Shown: positions 1 through 10,195, counted from the first letter of the stretch. The stretch: DNA of 64,000 bases from Roseateles depolymerans (GCF_003387155.1 NZ_QUMT01000003.1:644134-708133); one strand, 5' to 3'. The notes: generated by a model from the letters alone, not told the origin. Program-made: numbers and translations.

Positions 1-695
1 TGGCTCTCGGCCTTGTCGATCTTGTGGGCGTAGGTGACACCCTCCTCCGGCTGGCGCCTGGGTTGCAGACGGCCGGTCGCAGCCTGCACCAGCGCCGCGA
101 TGATCAGCTTGCCCCCCAATGCCGCCAGGCGGTCATGCAGCCGGGCGGTGGTGTCGTCAGCGGCAATCGGCTCGCGCGCTTCGAGCAGCATGTCGCCGGT
201 GTCCAGGCCCTCGTCCATCTGCATGATGGTGATGCCGGTCTGCGCGTCGCCGGCCTCGATGGCCCGATGGATGGGGGCGGCACCGCGCCAGCGCGGCAGC
301 AGCGAAGCATGGATGTTCAGGCACCCCAGGCGCGGCGTGGTCAGCACCCAGGCCGGCAGGATGAGGCCATAGGCGGCCACCACGAGCACGTCCAGGCGGG
401 CAGCTTCCAGAGCCGCGCGACCGGCCTGCGCCTCGTCCGGGAACTTGCCGTCCAGGCGCAGGCTCCGCGGCTGTGCCACCGGCAGCTGATGCTGCACAGC
501 CAGTTGCTTGACCGGAGACGCCTGCAGCTTCATGCCGCGGCCGGCCGGACGGTCGGGCTGGCTCAAGACCAGCGGCACGGTCACGCCGGCCTCCAGCAGC
601 GCGGCCAGCGCCACGGCCGCGAACTCGGGCGTGCCCGCAAAACCCACGCGCAGACCGCGCAGGGCACTCAGGTCGTCCGGGGACAGGCCTTGCAT
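1..695 (-). CDS. fmt: Methionyl-tRNA formyltransferase (3' end cut by window)
   Basis: Formylates the methionine on initiator tRNA in the cytoplasm, using 10-formyltetrahydrofolate. The reverse-strand translation starts MQGLSPDDL and soon shows the family motif FAGTPEFA. It continues with the [10 protein letters not shown] region (substrate-binding loop) and [13 protein letters not shown], all typical of the N-terminal formyltransferase domain. About 231 codons are present; the C-terminal domain lies beyond base 1. The ATG overlaps the def stop codon by one base (TGATG), so the two genes are probably translationally coupled, the common def-fmt arrangement. Identification is firm. Confidence 0.95.
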   Translation of the reverse strand, partial: MQGLSPDDLSALRGLRVGFAGTPEFAAVALAALLEAGVTVPLVLSQPDRPAGRGMKLQASPVKQLAVQHQLPVAQPRSLRLDGKFPDEAQAGRAALEAARLDVLVVAAYGLILPAWVLTTPRLGCLNIHASLLPRWRGAAPIHRAIEAGDAQTGITIMQMDEGLDTGDMLLEAREPIAADDTTARLHDRLAALGGKLIIAALVQAATGRLQPRRQPEEGVTYAHKIDKAES

Positions 696-1210
696 CAGCG
701 GACCTTGGCGTCTTCGCGTGCTTTTTTCACGAGCTTGGTCTTGATGCGCTCCCGTTTCAGGGGGCTCAGGTATTCCACGAACACCTTGCCGGCCAGATGA
801 TCCATCTCATGCTGGACGCAGACGGACAGCAGGCCTTCGGCATCGAACTGGAAGGTGTTGCCGTCGCGGTCCAGGGCCTGGACGGTGACCTTGCGGTGGC
901 GCATGACCTTGTCGTAGATGGTGGGCACCGACAGGCAGCCCTCCTCACCTTCGATGAGGTCGTCGCTCTTGAAGACCAGCTCCGGATTGACCAGCACCAG
1001 CGGCTGATTGCGCTCTTCCGAGACATCCATCACGAGAACGCGCTCATGCACATCCACCTGCGTGGCGGCCAGGCCCACCCCTTCGGCGGCATACATGGTC
1101 TCGAGCATGTCGTCCGCCAGTTGGCGGATGCGGTCGTCCACCGCTGCCACAGGCTGGGCCACGGTATGCAGGCGAGGATCGGGATAACGAAGAATGTTGA
1201 GTTTGGACAT
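695..1210 (-). CDS. def: Peptide deformylase
   Basis: Removes the N-formyl group from new proteins, acting after Fmt-dependent initiation. The 171-aa product has all three metal-site motifs: GVGLAATQ (residues 44-51), EGCLS (90-94, Cys92 a metal ligand) and HEMDH (134-138). I chose the ATG giving [14 protein letters not shown] because this is the usual family N-terminus; a longer frame to 1267 adds 19 unrelated residues. It is transcribed away from the LysM gene, with a 214-bp divergent spacer between them, and is followed by fmt with a one-base overlap. Confidence 0.97.
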   Translation of the reverse strand: MSKLNILRYPDPRLHTVAQPVAAVDDRIRQLADDMLETMYAAEGVGLAATQVDVHERVLVMDVSEERNQPLVLVNPELVFKSDDLIEGEEGCLSVPTIYDKVMRHRKVTVQALDRDGNTFQFDAEGLLSVCVQHEMDHLAGKVFVEYLSPLKRERIKTKLVKKAREDAKVR

Positions 1211-1424
1211 GTTGAAGACCTGTGCGCTTGTGGACACAACACAACGCCGGTTTGTAAGGGCTTGCAAGCGGGGGCGGCTCCCTTCATTGCGGGTACCCCT
1301 GAATCTGGGCAGAATCGCCGCCAGCGTTCAGCGGATTTTCGCCGATTTGGGATCTACCGCCGCTCGTTCGCTGAAAGCGCCACTGGCCACGAGGGGCCTT
1401 CACTACGGCGATGGAGAACAAGGA

Positions 1425-2579
1425 ATGACGCAACGGCGGCCGCTGGGCTTGACGACCATTTATGCAGCGCTGCTCGCCGGCGCTCTCATCAGCGCCCCTG
1501 CACTGGCGGCTGGTGATTACCCCATCACGCCCAAGCAGCGTGAAACCGCCCAGAAGGTGGCTCAGGCCGGCGTTCCGCTGTCGGAGCTGGCCCCCAATGC
1601 GCCGGACACCTACACCGTCAAGCGCGGTGACACGCTGTGGGCCATCTCGAGCCTGTTCCTGAAGTCTCCGTGGCGCTGGCCCGAGCTCTGGGGCATGAAC
1701 GACGACCAGATCAAGAACCCCCACCTGATCTACCCCGGCCAGGTGCTGGTGCTGGTCAAGGCCGACGGCCGCGCCCGCCTGCAACTGGGCCGCGACGTCA
1801 CCGGCGGCACCAACGGCGATGTGAAGCTGTCGCCGCGCGTGCGCTCCACCAGCCTGGATGACGGCTCCATCGCCTCCATCCCGCAGCACCTGATCGAGCC
1901 GTTCCTGAACGAAGCGATCGTGCTGAACACCGACGAACTCGCCACCGCGCCCCGCATCGTCGCCGCCCAGGAGAACCGGGTGTGGATGACCAAGGGCGAG
2001 CTGGCCTATGCCCGCGGCGAATTCACCGGCGACTCGGAATACCGCATCTTCCGCAAGGCCAAGCCGCTGGTGGACCCGGTCACCAAGGAAGTGCTGGGCT
2101 ATGAGGCTGCTTATGTCGGCACCGCCGATGTGGTGCGCCCGGGCAGCAATGCCGGCGGCGCGCAGGAAGTGCCCACCACGCTGAAGATCGGCGTGGCGCG
2201 CCAGGAAGTGGGCGTGGGCGACCGCCTGGCCCCCATCCCGGCCCGCGGCTACACCAGCTACATGCCCCATGCCCCGTCGGGCCCGGTGGACGGCCTGATC
2301 GTCTCGGTCTACGGCGACGCCATCAACGCCGGCCAGAACCAGATCGTGGCGCTGAACCGCGGTTCGGCCAACGGCATGGAAAAGGGCCACGTGCTGGCCC
2401 TGTGGCGCACCGGCCGCGTGGTGCGGGACGGCACGACCGAAGCCAATGACGCCATCCGCCTGCCGGATGAACGCCACGGCTCGCTGTTCGTGTTCCAGGT
2501 CTTCGACCGGGTGTCCTACGCCCTGGTGCTGACCGTGCAGGAGCCGGTGACCGCCGGCGACCGCTTCACCCAGCCTTAG
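1425..2579 (+). CDS. Secreted LysM-domain protein
   Basis: A 384-aa exported protein. Residues 1-29 look like a signal peptide (basic start, hydrophobic core, cut near APALA-AG). A LysM fold follows at about 62-111 (YTVKRGDTLWAIS...NPHLIYPGQVLVL), which normally binds N-acetylglucosamine in peptidoglycan. The remaining ~270 residues match no domain I recognise by eye. The ATG at 1425 has GGAG eight bases upstream; the frame opens much earlier but the upstream translation has no signal peptide. It lies between def (divergent) and dprA (23 bp downstream), the usual betaproteobacterial context for this gene. Likely cell-envelope role, exact function unknown. Confidence 0.85.
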   Translation: MTQRRPLGLTTIYAALLAGALISAPALAAGDYPITPKQRETAQKVAQAGVPLSELAPNAPDTYTVKRGDTLWAISSLFLKSPWRWPELWGMNDDQIKNPHLIYPGQVLVLVKADGRARLQLGRDVTGGTNGDVKLSPRVRSTSLDDGSIASIPQHLIEPFLNEAIVLNTDELATAPRIVAAQENRVWMTKGELAYARGEFTGDSEYRIFRKAKPLVDPVTKEVLGYEAAYVGTADVVRPGSNAGGAQEVPTTLKIGVARQEVGVGDRLAPIPARGYTSYMPHAPSGPVDGLIVSVYGDAINAGQNQIVALNRGSANGMEKGHVLALWRTGRVVRDGTTEANDAIRLPDERHGSLFVFQVFDRVSYALVLTVQEPVTAGDRFTQP

Positions 2580-2602
2580 TCGGCTTCCCCGACGCCCCCG
2601 CG

Positions 2603-3847
2603 ATGCAGCACGAGGACCTCCGGACCTGGCTGCATCTGCTGGACAGCGTCGGGCGCGCCGCCGCGCGGCGGCTGCTGGCGCGGCACGGCGACCCTGCTGA
2701 GATCCTGAAGGCGGGCCCGTCTGGCTGGACGGGCCTGATCACCGCGGCGGAATCCCAGCGCCTCAGGGACGGCCCGCCCAAGCTGGATCAGATCTGGCAA
2801 CGCACCCTGGCGTGGCTCGACGCCTCGCCCACCCACAGCATCCTGCTGCTGGGGGATCCCGATTACCCCCCTGCCCTCCTCCACACGGCCGACCCGCCGC
2901 TGATGCTGCATTTGGCCGGCCGGCGCGAGCTGCTGAACCGTCGCGCCATTGCGGTGGTGGGCAGCCGTCATCCCACCCCTCAGGGCGAGGACAACGCCCG
3001 GCTGTTTGCGCAGGGGCTGGGGGAGGCCGGCTTCTGCGTGATCTCTGGACTGGCTACCGGCATCGATGGCGCGGCCCATGAAGCTGCACTCCACACCCCC
3101 GGCGGCACCGTGGCCGTGCTGGGCACCGGCATCGATCAGGTCTATCCGCTGGCCCATGAGGACCTGGCGCGGCATATCCGCCGGGGCGGCCTGCTGGTGA
3201 GCGAATACTTTGTCGGCACCCCTCCGCTGCCGCCCAATTTCCCGCAGCGCAACCGGATCATTGCCGGACTGGCAGAAGGCTGCCTGGTCGTGGAAGCGGC
3301 CGTGAAATCCGGCTCGTTGATCACCGCGCGCATGGCCAGTGAGGCGGGCCGCGAGGTGTTCGCCATTCCCGGCTCCATCCATGCGGCCCAGTCGCGCGGT
3401 TGCCACCACCTGCTCAAGCAAGGCGCCTGCCTCGTGCAGACCCTGGACGATCTGCTGTGTGAGTTGCCGCCGATGGCGAAGGGCGGGCAGGCCGGGCAGG
3501 CAGGACAGAGCGGCTCGCCTGGGGACGCCGCGGTAGCGTCCTTGGAAGCTGAGCGGGATGCGCAAGCCCGTGGCACCCATGGCGCCCATCACACCCTTCA
3601 CGCCAATGACGCAAGTGCCGCCGGCGAAGCGGAAGCGCCCTTCGAATCGGCCGACGCCCCAGCAGACGACACCACACTCCATCCCGTGCTGCGCGCCCTC
3701 GGCCATGACCCCTTGTCGCTCGAACAGCTGGGACAACGCACCGGCTGGCCGGTGGAATCGCTGTCGGCCGCGCTGCTGGATCTGGAACTCGACGGTCAGA
3801 TTGCCCGGCTGCCGGGCGCCCGTTTTCAGCGGCGGGTGCGGGCCTGA
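2603..3847 (+). CDS. dprA: DNA-processing protein DprA/Smf
   Basis: Binds incoming single-stranded DNA during natural transformation and loads RecA. The 414-aa protein has an N-terminal helical region, the Rossmann-like core with AIAVVGSRHPTPQG, VISGLATGIDGAAH, AVLGTGIDQVYP and FPQRNRIIAGL, and a C-terminal winged-helix-like part (about 355-410). Between core and C-terminus is a Gly/Gln/Ala-rich linker (GGQAGQAGQSGSPGDAA) followed by an acidic stretch, probably disordered and longer than in many homologues. It follows the LysM gene closely and precedes smg. Presence of dprA alone does not prove competence. Confidence 0.95.
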   Translation: MQHEDLRTWLHLLDSVGRAAARRLLARHGDPAEILKAGPSGWTGLITAAESQRLRDGPPKLDQIWQRTLAWLDASPTHSILLLGDPDYPPALLHTADPPLMLHLAGRRELLNRRAIAVVGSRHPTPQGEDNARLFAQGLGEAGFCVISGLATGIDGAAHEAALHTPGGTVAVLGTGIDQVYPLAHEDLARHIRRGGLLVSEYFVGTPPLPPNFPQRNRIIAGLAEGCLVVEAAVKSGSLITARMASEAGREVFAIPGSIHAAQSRGCHHLLKQGACLVQTLDDLLCELPPMAKGGQAGQAGQSGSPGDAAVASLEAERDAQARGTHGAHHTLHANDASAAGEAEAPFESADAPADDTTLHPVLRALGHDPLSLEQLGQRTGWPVESLSAALLDLELDGQIARLPGARFQRRVRA

Positions 3848-3971
3848 CCGGCGCTGAAACCGCGCCATAGCGGCCTGGGGCGCGCGCCCCGCCGCCCATC
3901 CGGGAATATCCGTGCGCGGGCCCTTTCATTTCGCTCGGGAGGGGTTTCGGGCCCTGGGGTATAGTCCCCTC

Positions 3972-4424
3972 ATGTTTGACGTGCTCGTCTATCTGTACGA
4001 AACCTATTGGCGGCCTGACGCCTGCCCGGATCACGCCCAGTTGACCCGGAAACTGTCGGCCGTGGGGTTCGAAGACGAAGAAATCCGGGACGCTCTGTCC
4101 TGGCTGGATGGTCTGGCCGCATCGGCCCAGTCCCACCATGCCGAACCCGGCGATCGCAGTCTGCGCATCTATTCGCGGGATGAACAGGAACATCTGGGCG
4201 ATGCCTCGATGGGCTTCATCAGCTTCCTGGCCTCCGCCGGTGTGTTGCCCACCGCCATGCGTGAGATGGTCATCGACCGTGCCATGGCGATCCCCGGGGG
4301 CCCGCTGGACCTGGAAGACCTGAAGATCATCGTGCTGATGGTGTTCTGGAGCCTGGGTGAAGAGCCCGATGCGCTGATTCTGGACGAGCTGTTCGTCGCC
4401 CCGGAAGAGCGTCTGATCCACTGA
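3972..4424 (+). CDS. smg: Smg family protein (DUF494)
   Basis: A 150-aa protein beginning MFDVLVYLYETYW, the conserved start of the Smg/DUF494 family found next to dprA in many proteobacteria. It is acidic, with a helical pattern and FEDEEIRDALSWLDGL near residue 40. Molecular function is not established. I chose the ATG at 3972 over one 60 bp upstream because translation from the upstream start adds unrelated sequence. The gene ends 75 bp before a strong hairpin terminator. Confidence 0.9.
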   Translation: MFDVLVYLYETYWRPDACPDHAQLTRKLSAVGFEDEEIRDALSWLDGLAASAQSHHAEPGDRSLRIYSRDEQEHLGDASMGFISFLASAGVLPTAMREMVIDRAMAIPGGPLDLEDLKIIVLMVFWSLGEEPDALILDELFVAPEERLIH

Positions 4425-4498
4425 TTCGCTGTTGATCGGCTGATCCGCGCTGCGCTGCGGCGCCCCTGTGTTGCGGCCAAGCTGCGTTCAGAAGAAAC

Positions 4499-4533
4499 AA
4501 AAAGCCTCAGGCGTATCGCGCTGAGGCTTTTTT
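4499..4533. terminator. Bidirectional rho-independent terminator
   Basis: AAAAGCCTCAG and CTGAGGCTTTTTT form a stem around a short GCGTATCGCG loop, flanked by A-tract and T-tract, so it can end transcription from smg (+) and from the converging DUF1631 gene (-). Confidence 0.9.
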
Positions 4534-4549
4534 GCAATCAGGCCAGCCA

Positions 4550-7024
4550 TCAGGCCAGCAAACGGGTGGGATCCACTTCCAGCTTGGCCAGCGCATTGCG
4601 GGTGGCCTTGACGGTCAGCGACTCGTCCTGTGCCGGCAACATCAGCCCGGCCTGCAGGAAGGCGCCCAGCCGGCTCAGCTGGAACAGCACCCCTCTCCCG
4701 TGCGGCGACACGAAGAGGATCAGGTGGTGGCGCATACCCCGCCAGACCAACTGCACCGGTTCCACCCGGTTGCGATAGTCCAGCATGTACCAGCTGCCGA
4801 CCTGCAGCTCCCGCGCCCAGGCCAGCATGGCCGGCGTGGGCGGCGTGCCACCTTCGGCCACGACTTCCAGGCCGTCCACCTCGTGGCTGGACAGGTCCCG
4901 CACCAGCGACTCGTTGATCTCCACACCCGCTTCGGTGCTGGGCAACATGGCTTCCAGCGTTTCCAGCTGGCTCATCAGTTCGTCCAGCCGTTCGCGCGGA
5001 ATCGCCGCCGTCTTGGCGGTGAAGGCCGCCGCCAGGGCGTTGTTGAGCGAGCGGATCTGCTCGTCCTGCCGGTCGGCCGTCATGCCGGCGTGGCCCATGC
5101 CGTCGCGCAGCGTCTTGAGCAGCGGGGGCAGTCGGCGGATGACTTCGGCCCGGTCCTCCCGCGAGACCTTGGCGCTGGCGGACCAGATCAGGTCCGCGGC
5201 GGCCCGCTTCATCAGCTTGGTCTGGTCGGCCTGCGGGCCATAACGCACGCCGGTGACGGCCAGCACATCGGCCCAGATCTGGAAGAGGAAATCCCGCACG
5301 CCGTCCTGCACCGGCACCTCGGAGAGCATCTTGCGCAGCTCGATGGTGTACTGGATGGCCAGCGTCTCGCGCTGCTCCACCTGCTGGGCCAGGGACACGC
5401 CCTTGCGGGAGACTTCGTTTTCCTGTTGGAAATAGTGGTCGAGGAACTTCTCGAATTCGGTGAGCACCGTCTGGAAGACGCGCCGACCGGTGTCCGGATA
5501 GGCTTCCACCACCTGGACTACACGTTTGATCTCCCGCTCCAGTGCGTCGCCGATGTCGGCTGCGGAAGCGCTGAAGCCCATGACGCAGGCGCCCATCCGG
5601 TCGATCAGGCGCCGGGCTGGATGATCTTCCGCGGCGAAGAAGTCAGGTTCTCCGATGGCCACGCGCAGCACCGGCATCTGGAGCCGGGCGAACCAGACCC
5701 GCAGGGCTGGCGGAATGCGCTCTTCCTGCAGGATGGCCTGGAACAAGAGCGCCACCAGTTCGATGGTGGCGCGTTCGGCGGGCGTGTCGGCGGCCTGTTT
5801 CAGGGCCGATTTGAGCGTCTGGTTGCGCTGGCGGATTTCATCCAGCGCCTGAGGCGCCGTCATGTGAATGTCCACGCCGGGCGCTTCCGCCTGCTCGACC
5901 CGTCGCTGGACGGTTTCCTGGGCCATGTTGATGGCCGCGCCGAGCCGCTGCGAATGCGGCACCTGGGCCGCATGGCGGGACAGAGGCGCGCCCATCTGCG
6001 TCGTGCTCACACCGGTGACCGTGGCGCGGCCCGGGCCAGCGCCCATCTGGGACGGACGGGCCGGCACGGTAGGCGCTGATGCGGACGCCGATCCGCGCGC
6101 CAGTTCCGGCACATGACGGGCCAGCACCCGCTGGAGCTGGGCCATGACCTGCTGGGCGGACTGGGTGGCGGGGGTCAGTGCTGGCGTCCCGGACTGGGCC
6201 TGGACGGCGGCCTGCGGTGCGATGCCGGCTGCGACCGCGGCCCCATGGGTGGGGTGGGCGGGATGGCCAGAATGGGCTGAATGGGCCGGCGTGGGCGCAC
6301 CGCCTGCCGGGACCTGGGCGGCGGCATGGCCCGCCTGCGCTGCACTGGCGGCCGAGGTCGGCAGCGCGGACGCGTTGCGCCGGATCAGCGGACGCAGATC
6401 CACCTCCGGCATGACGCCCTGGGTCAGCAGCAGGTGGTTGGCATCGTGGTAGGCCTCCAGCAGCAGCTGGGACAGTTCCTGATGCAGCGGACGCTGCAGC
6501 ATCTGCCAGACCGAGCTGCTCAGGCCCGATTCGAACCAGGCGTCCAGCACCAGGCGGGCCAGTACCTGGGCCCGCAGCAAGTCCTGATGGGGGAGATCTT
6601 CCAGGCCCTCGAGCCGCTGCATGCGGTTGCGCAGGTCGCTGAATTCCCAGCTGGCCTTGTCCATCATGGCCAGGGCAAGCCGGGAGGCGATGATCTCGCG
6701 CTCGATCGTGTCGTCATCCACCAGCGACAGATTCTGCGGACGGCTGGAGAGCGAGGCCGAGCGGGAGTCCCCCGGCCCATGGTGATACACATGCCGCAGC
6801 GACTTGCCCAGACGGGCATGCCAGGGCGTGGCACAACGCTGCCACGCTTCAAAAGCGTCGCGTCGGGCCATCTGCAGCGCGTGCTCGGCGGGCTGGGACA
6901 GCAGGTCCTGCACCGCCGAAGTGAGTGTGGCCACGACGGACGGCAGGCCCCGCAGCAGCACTTCCGTGTGAACGCGCCGCGCCTGGGTAGCCAGTGCCTG
7001 TGAACGAGCGTCTGCGGCGGTCAT
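4550..7024 (-). CDS. DUF1631 family protein
   Basis: An 824-aa protein matching the overall pattern of the DUF1631 family (large, helical, mostly in beta- and gammaproteobacteria; sometimes annotated thymidine phosphorylase by error). The N-terminal third includes SLVDDDTIEREIIASRLA, a characteristic stretch. Residues ~240-350 are a low-complexity Ala/Gly/His/Pro linker (HSAHSGHPAHPTHGAAVAA). The C-terminus (about 730-810) resembles a PilZ-like beta segment (GSWYMLDYRNRVEPVQLVWRG), which is suggestive but not verified. It stands alone, convergent with smg and 34 bp downstream of the secF stop. Function unknown. Confidence 0.8.
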   Translation of the reverse strand: MTAADARSQALATQARRVHTEVLLRGLPSVVATLTSAVQDLLSQPAEHALQMARRDAFEAWQRCATPWHARLGKSLRHVYHHGPGDSRSASLSSRPQNLSLVDDDTIEREIIASRLALAMMDKASWEFSDLRNRMQRLEGLEDLPHQDLLRAQVLARLVLDAWFESGLSSSVWQMLQRPLHQELSQLLLEAYHDANHLLLTQGVMPEVDLRPLIRRNASALPTSAASAAQAGHAAAQVPAGGAPTPAHSAHSGHPAHPTHGAAVAAGIAPQAAVQAQSGTPALTPATQSAQQVMAQLQRVLARHVPELARGSASASAPTVPARPSQMGAGPGRATVTGVSTTQMGAPLSRHAAQVPHSQRLGAAINMAQETVQRRVEQAEAPGVDIHMTAPQALDEIRQRNQTLKSALKQAADTPAERATIELVALLFQAILQEERIPPALRVWFARLQMPVLRVAIGEPDFFAAEDHPARRLIDRMGACVMGFSASAADIGDALEREIKRVVQVVEAYPDTGRRVFQTVLTEFEKFLDHYFQQENEVSRKGVSLAQQVEQRETLAIQYTIELRKMLSEVPVQDGVRDFLFQIWADVLAVTGVRYGPQADQTKLMKRAAADLIWSASAKVSREDRAEVIRRLPPLLKTLRDGMGHAGMTADRQDEQIRSLNNALAAAFTAKTAAIPRERLDELMSQLETLEAMLPSTEAGVEINESLVRDLSSHEVDGLEVVAEGGTPPTPAMLAWARELQVGSWYMLDYRNRVEPVQLVWRGMRHHLILFVSPHGRGVLFQLSRLGAFLQAGLMLPAQDESLTVKATRNALAKLEVDPTRLLA

Positions 7025-7058
7025 CGAAAAAAGGAGTGGAGAACTGCAGCTGACTCTA

Positions 7059-8090
7059 CTACACCACCGCGCCAGCGTTGGGGTCGTCAGGATCCTCCCG
7101 CTTGACGGATTGCTTCACCAGGTCCTCGCGCTTGACACCCAGCCACATGGCGATCGCCGCCGCCACGAAGACGGAGGAGTAGATGCCGAACAGGATGCCG
7201 ATCGTCAGGGCGATGGCGAAGTAATGCAGGGTCGGGCCGCCGAACAGCAGCATCGACAGCACCATCATCTGGGTCGAGCCGTGGGTGATGATGGTGCGGC
7301 TGATGGTGGAGGTGATGGCATGGTCGATCACCTGGTGGGTGTTGAAGGTCCGGTACTTGCGGAAAGCCTCGCGAACCCGGTCAAAAATCACGACCGACTC
7401 GTTCACCGAATACCCCAGCACCGCCAGCACCGCCGCCAGCACCGCCAGCGAGAACTCCCACTGGAAGTAGGCGAAGAAGCCCAGGATGATCACCACGTCG
7501 TGCAGGTTGGCGATGATGCCGGCCACGGCGAACTTCCACTCGAAGCGGAAGGCCAGGTACAGCATGATGCCGATGACGGTGGCGGCCAGCGCATAGGCTG
7601 CATTGGTGGCCAGCTCGGCGCCCACGGAGGGCCCGATCAGCTCGCTCTTGGACAGCGACAACGGTTCGGCCTGCCCCACCACGCAGGTGGGCTTGCTGAC
7701 CGATTCGCCTTGCGGCGTCACCGACTGGTGCTGCTCGACCGTGCCGTTCTCGGCCTTGCACAGCGCCTCGAACACCTTGCCGACGATGACGTCCTGCTTG
7801 ACCTCCGGACGCACCGGCAGGCGGATCATCACGTCACGGGTGGTGCCGAAGTTGGTGACCTGCACCTCGCCGAAGCCCATCTGCTCGACCACCTGCCGGG
7901 TCTTGTTGATGTCCGCCGGCTGGCTGTAGGCCACCTCGATCGAGGTGCCCCCGGTGAATTCGATGGAGAAATGCAGCCCCTTGGTGAACAGGAAGAACAC
8001 GGCGGCGGCGAAGGTCAGGAAGGACACGACGTTGAAGACCAACGCGTGCTTCATGAACGGGATGTCCCGTTTGATTCGGAAGAATTCCAT
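7059..8090 (-). CDS. secF: Protein translocase subunit SecF
   Basis: Inner-membrane partner of SecD; the complex uses the proton gradient to help pull proteins out of SecYEG. The 343-aa product starts MEFFRIKRDIPFMKH, has a first membrane span, a periplasmic loop with FTGGTSIEVAYS, and a C-terminal five-span region including YSVNESVVIFDRVRE, a hallmark of SecD/SecF. Its tail after the last span is a short charged peptide. It follows secD by 41 bp and is the last gene of the yajC-secD-secF operon. Confidence 0.97.
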   Translation of the reverse strand: MEFFRIKRDIPFMKHALVFNVVSFLTFAAAVFFLFTKGLHFSIEFTGGTSIEVAYSQPADINKTRQVVEQMGFGEVQVTNFGTTRDVMIRLPVRPEVKQDVIVGKVFEALCKAENGTVEQHQSVTPQGESVSKPTCVVGQAEPLSLSKSELIGPSVGAELATNAAYALAATVIGIMLYLAFRFEWKFAVAGIIANLHDVVIILGFFAYFQWEFSLAVLAAVLAVLGYSVNESVVIFDRVREAFRKYRTFNTHQVIDHAITSTISRTIITHGSTQMMVLSMLLFGGPTLHYFAIALTIGILFGIYSSVFVAAAIAMWLGVKREDLVKQSVKREDPDDPNAGAVV

Positions 8091-8131
8091 GGCGGTGTGT
8101 GCTCGCGACTGGAGGGATGGGGGGCAAGGCC

Positions 8132-10072
8132 TCAGCGGGCCTTTGCCACCTCGGTGGCTTCGCTGCTGACGGCAGCGTCAGCAGCAGCGCCCGGCTCAGG
8201 CGTGGGTTTCCAGATGGTGCCGATGGACACGCCCTTCAGGCGCTTGCGGCGGCCATACCAGAGGTTCACCAGCGCCCGCGAGAACATCACCGAGGAGATC
8301 ATCGAAGTGATGATGCCCAGGCAGTGCACGACGGCGAAGCCCTTGATGGGGCCGGAGCCGAAGGCCAGCAGCGCCAGGCCGGCGATCAGCGTGGTGACGT
8401 TGGAGTCCAGGATGGTGGCCCAGGCCCGCTCGTAACCGGCGTGGATGGCCTGCTGGGGCGCCAGGCCCGCCCGCAGTTCTTCCCGCACCCGCTCGTTGAT
8501 CAGCACGTTGGCGTCGATGGCCATGCCCAGCACCAGCGCAATGGCCGCGATGCCGGGCAGGCTCAGCGTGGCCTGCATCAGCGACAGCACCGCCAGCAGC
8601 AGCAGCAGGTTGAAGCCCAGCGCCAGGGCAGAGAAGACACCGAACATCATGTAGTACAGGCACATGAAGACGGCGACCGCCACAAAGCCCCAGGTCACCG
8701 AGGCGATGCCCTTGTCGATGTTTTCCTTGCCCAGGCTCGGGCCGATGGTGCGTTCCTCGATGATGTCCATCGGCGCGGCCAGCGAGCCGGCGCGCAGCAG
8801 CAGCGCGGTGTCGGCGGCTTGCTGGGTGTCCATCGAGCCGGTGATGCTGAAGCGGTTGCCCAGCTCGCCGCGGATGGTCGGCGACGTGACCACCTCACCC
8901 TTGCCCTTTTCGAACAGGATGATGGCCATGCGCTTGCCGATGTTCTCGCGCGAGACGTCCTTCATGATGCGGGCGCCCTTGGCATCCACGCTCAGGTTGA
9001 CCGACGGGTTGTGACCCTCGTCGAAACCGGGCTGCGCGTCATTCAGGTTGTCACCGGTGATGATGACGGTGCGCTTGACGATGATGGGAATGAGTTGATC
9101 GTTGCGGCGCTCCATGTAGCGCTCGGACCCGAAGGGCACCGGACCACTGCCGCTCAGCGCGGCCTGGGCTTCGGCGCTTTCGTCCACCATGCGCAGCTCC
9201 AGCGTGGCGGTGCGGCCGATGATGTCCTTGGCCTTGGCGGTGTCCTGCACGCCCGGCAACTGGACGATGACGCGGTCACGGCCCTGCTGCTGGATGACGG
9301 GTTCGGCCACGCCCAGCTCGTTCACCCGGTTGTGCAGCGTGGTGATGTTCTGCTTGATGGCGGCGTCCTGGACGGCGATGACGGCAGCCGGGGTCAGCGC
9401 ACCGGTCAGGCGCAGCTCGCTGCCTTCGCCGGAGGAGGTCCAGGCCACTTCGGTGGTCATGCCGCGCAGGGCGTCCAGCGCCTGGTTGCGGGTGGCGTCG
9501 TCGCGGAAGTTGATGACGACGTTGTTGCCGTCCCGGGCGATGCCGGCATGGCGGATGTTCTTGTCACGCAGCAGGGTGCGGGCGTCGCTGGAGAGGGCGT
9601 CGGCCCGCTTGGTCAGCGCGGCCTTCATGTCCACCTGCATCATGAAGTGGACGCCGCCGCGCAGGTCCAGGCCCAGGTACATGGGGAAGGCATGCAGCGC
9701 GGTGAGCCATTCGGGCGAGCGGGACACCAGGTTCAGCGCCACGATGTAGGGCGGCTCGCCGCTGTCCCCGCCGGTGGCGGTGCCGTTGAGTTGCCGGGAG
9801 ATGACGTCCTTGGCCTTGAGCTGGCTGTCGGTGTCGCCGAATCGGGCGCGGACCGAATTGCCTTCCAGGTGCACGAAATCGGGCTTCAGGTTGGCCTGGG
9901 CCAGGGCCTGCTCCACGCGCTGGCGGACGCTGTCGTCCACCTTGATCGTGACCTTGGCGCTCGACACCTGCACCGCCGGCGCTTCGCCGAACAGGTTGGG
10001 CAGGGTGTAGATGAAGCCCACCAGCAGTGCCACCAGCAGCACCGCATATTTCCAGAGCGGGTAACGGTTCAT
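8132..10072 (-). CDS. secD: Protein translocase subunit SecD
   Basis: 646-aa inner-membrane translocation factor working with SecF and YajC. It begins MNRYPLWKYAVLL (span 1), followed by a large periplasmic domain and a five-span C-terminal region with ALVLGMAIDANVLINERVRE, the conserved SecD motif. LDLRGGVHFMMQVD in the periplasmic domain is also family-typical. The ATG at 10072 is preceded by AGAGG eight bases upstream; an in-frame TTG six codons earlier is less likely. It lies 123 bp downstream of yajC. Confidence 0.97.
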   Translation of the reverse strand: MNRYPLWKYAVLLVALLVGFIYTLPNLFGEAPAVQVSSAKVTIKVDDSVRQRVEQALAQANLKPDFVHLEGNSVRARFGDTDSQLKAKDVISRQLNGTATGGDSGEPPYIVALNLVSRSPEWLTALHAFPMYLGLDLRGGVHFMMQVDMKAALTKRADALSSDARTLLRDKNIRHAGIARDGNNVVINFRDDATRNQALDALRGMTTEVAWTSSGEGSELRLTGALTPAAVIAVQDAAIKQNITTLHNRVNELGVAEPVIQQQGRDRVIVQLPGVQDTAKAKDIIGRTATLELRMVDESAEAQAALSGSGPVPFGSERYMERRNDQLIPIIVKRTVIITGDNLNDAQPGFDEGHNPSVNLSVDAKGARIMKDVSRENIGKRMAIILFEKGKGEVVTSPTIRGELGNRFSITGSMDTQQAADTALLLRAGSLAAPMDIIEERTIGPSLGKENIDKGIASVTWGFVAVAVFMCLYYMMFGVFSALALGFNLLLLLAVLSLMQATLSLPGIAAIALVLGMAIDANVLINERVREELRAGLAPQQAIHAGYERAWATILDSNVTTLIAGLALLAFGSGPIKGFAVVHCLGIITSMISSVMFSRALVNLWYGRRKRLKGVSIGTIWKPTPEPGAAADAAVSSEATEVAKAR

Positions 10073-10195
10073 GAGGACATCCTCTGACAACCAGGCGGGG
10101 CGTCCGACGCCGCCACCTCAAGCGGAACCCGGCCGGTGCCAAGGCACGGGCCGGGTCTTGGGGGGAAGCCGGTCACCGGGTGACCGGCAGGGCCG

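Noticed and set aside
8099..10087. A 662-codon plus-strand frame antisense to secD
   Set aside because: Shadow of secD, with repeated Asp/Gly/Val/His and no recognisable fold.
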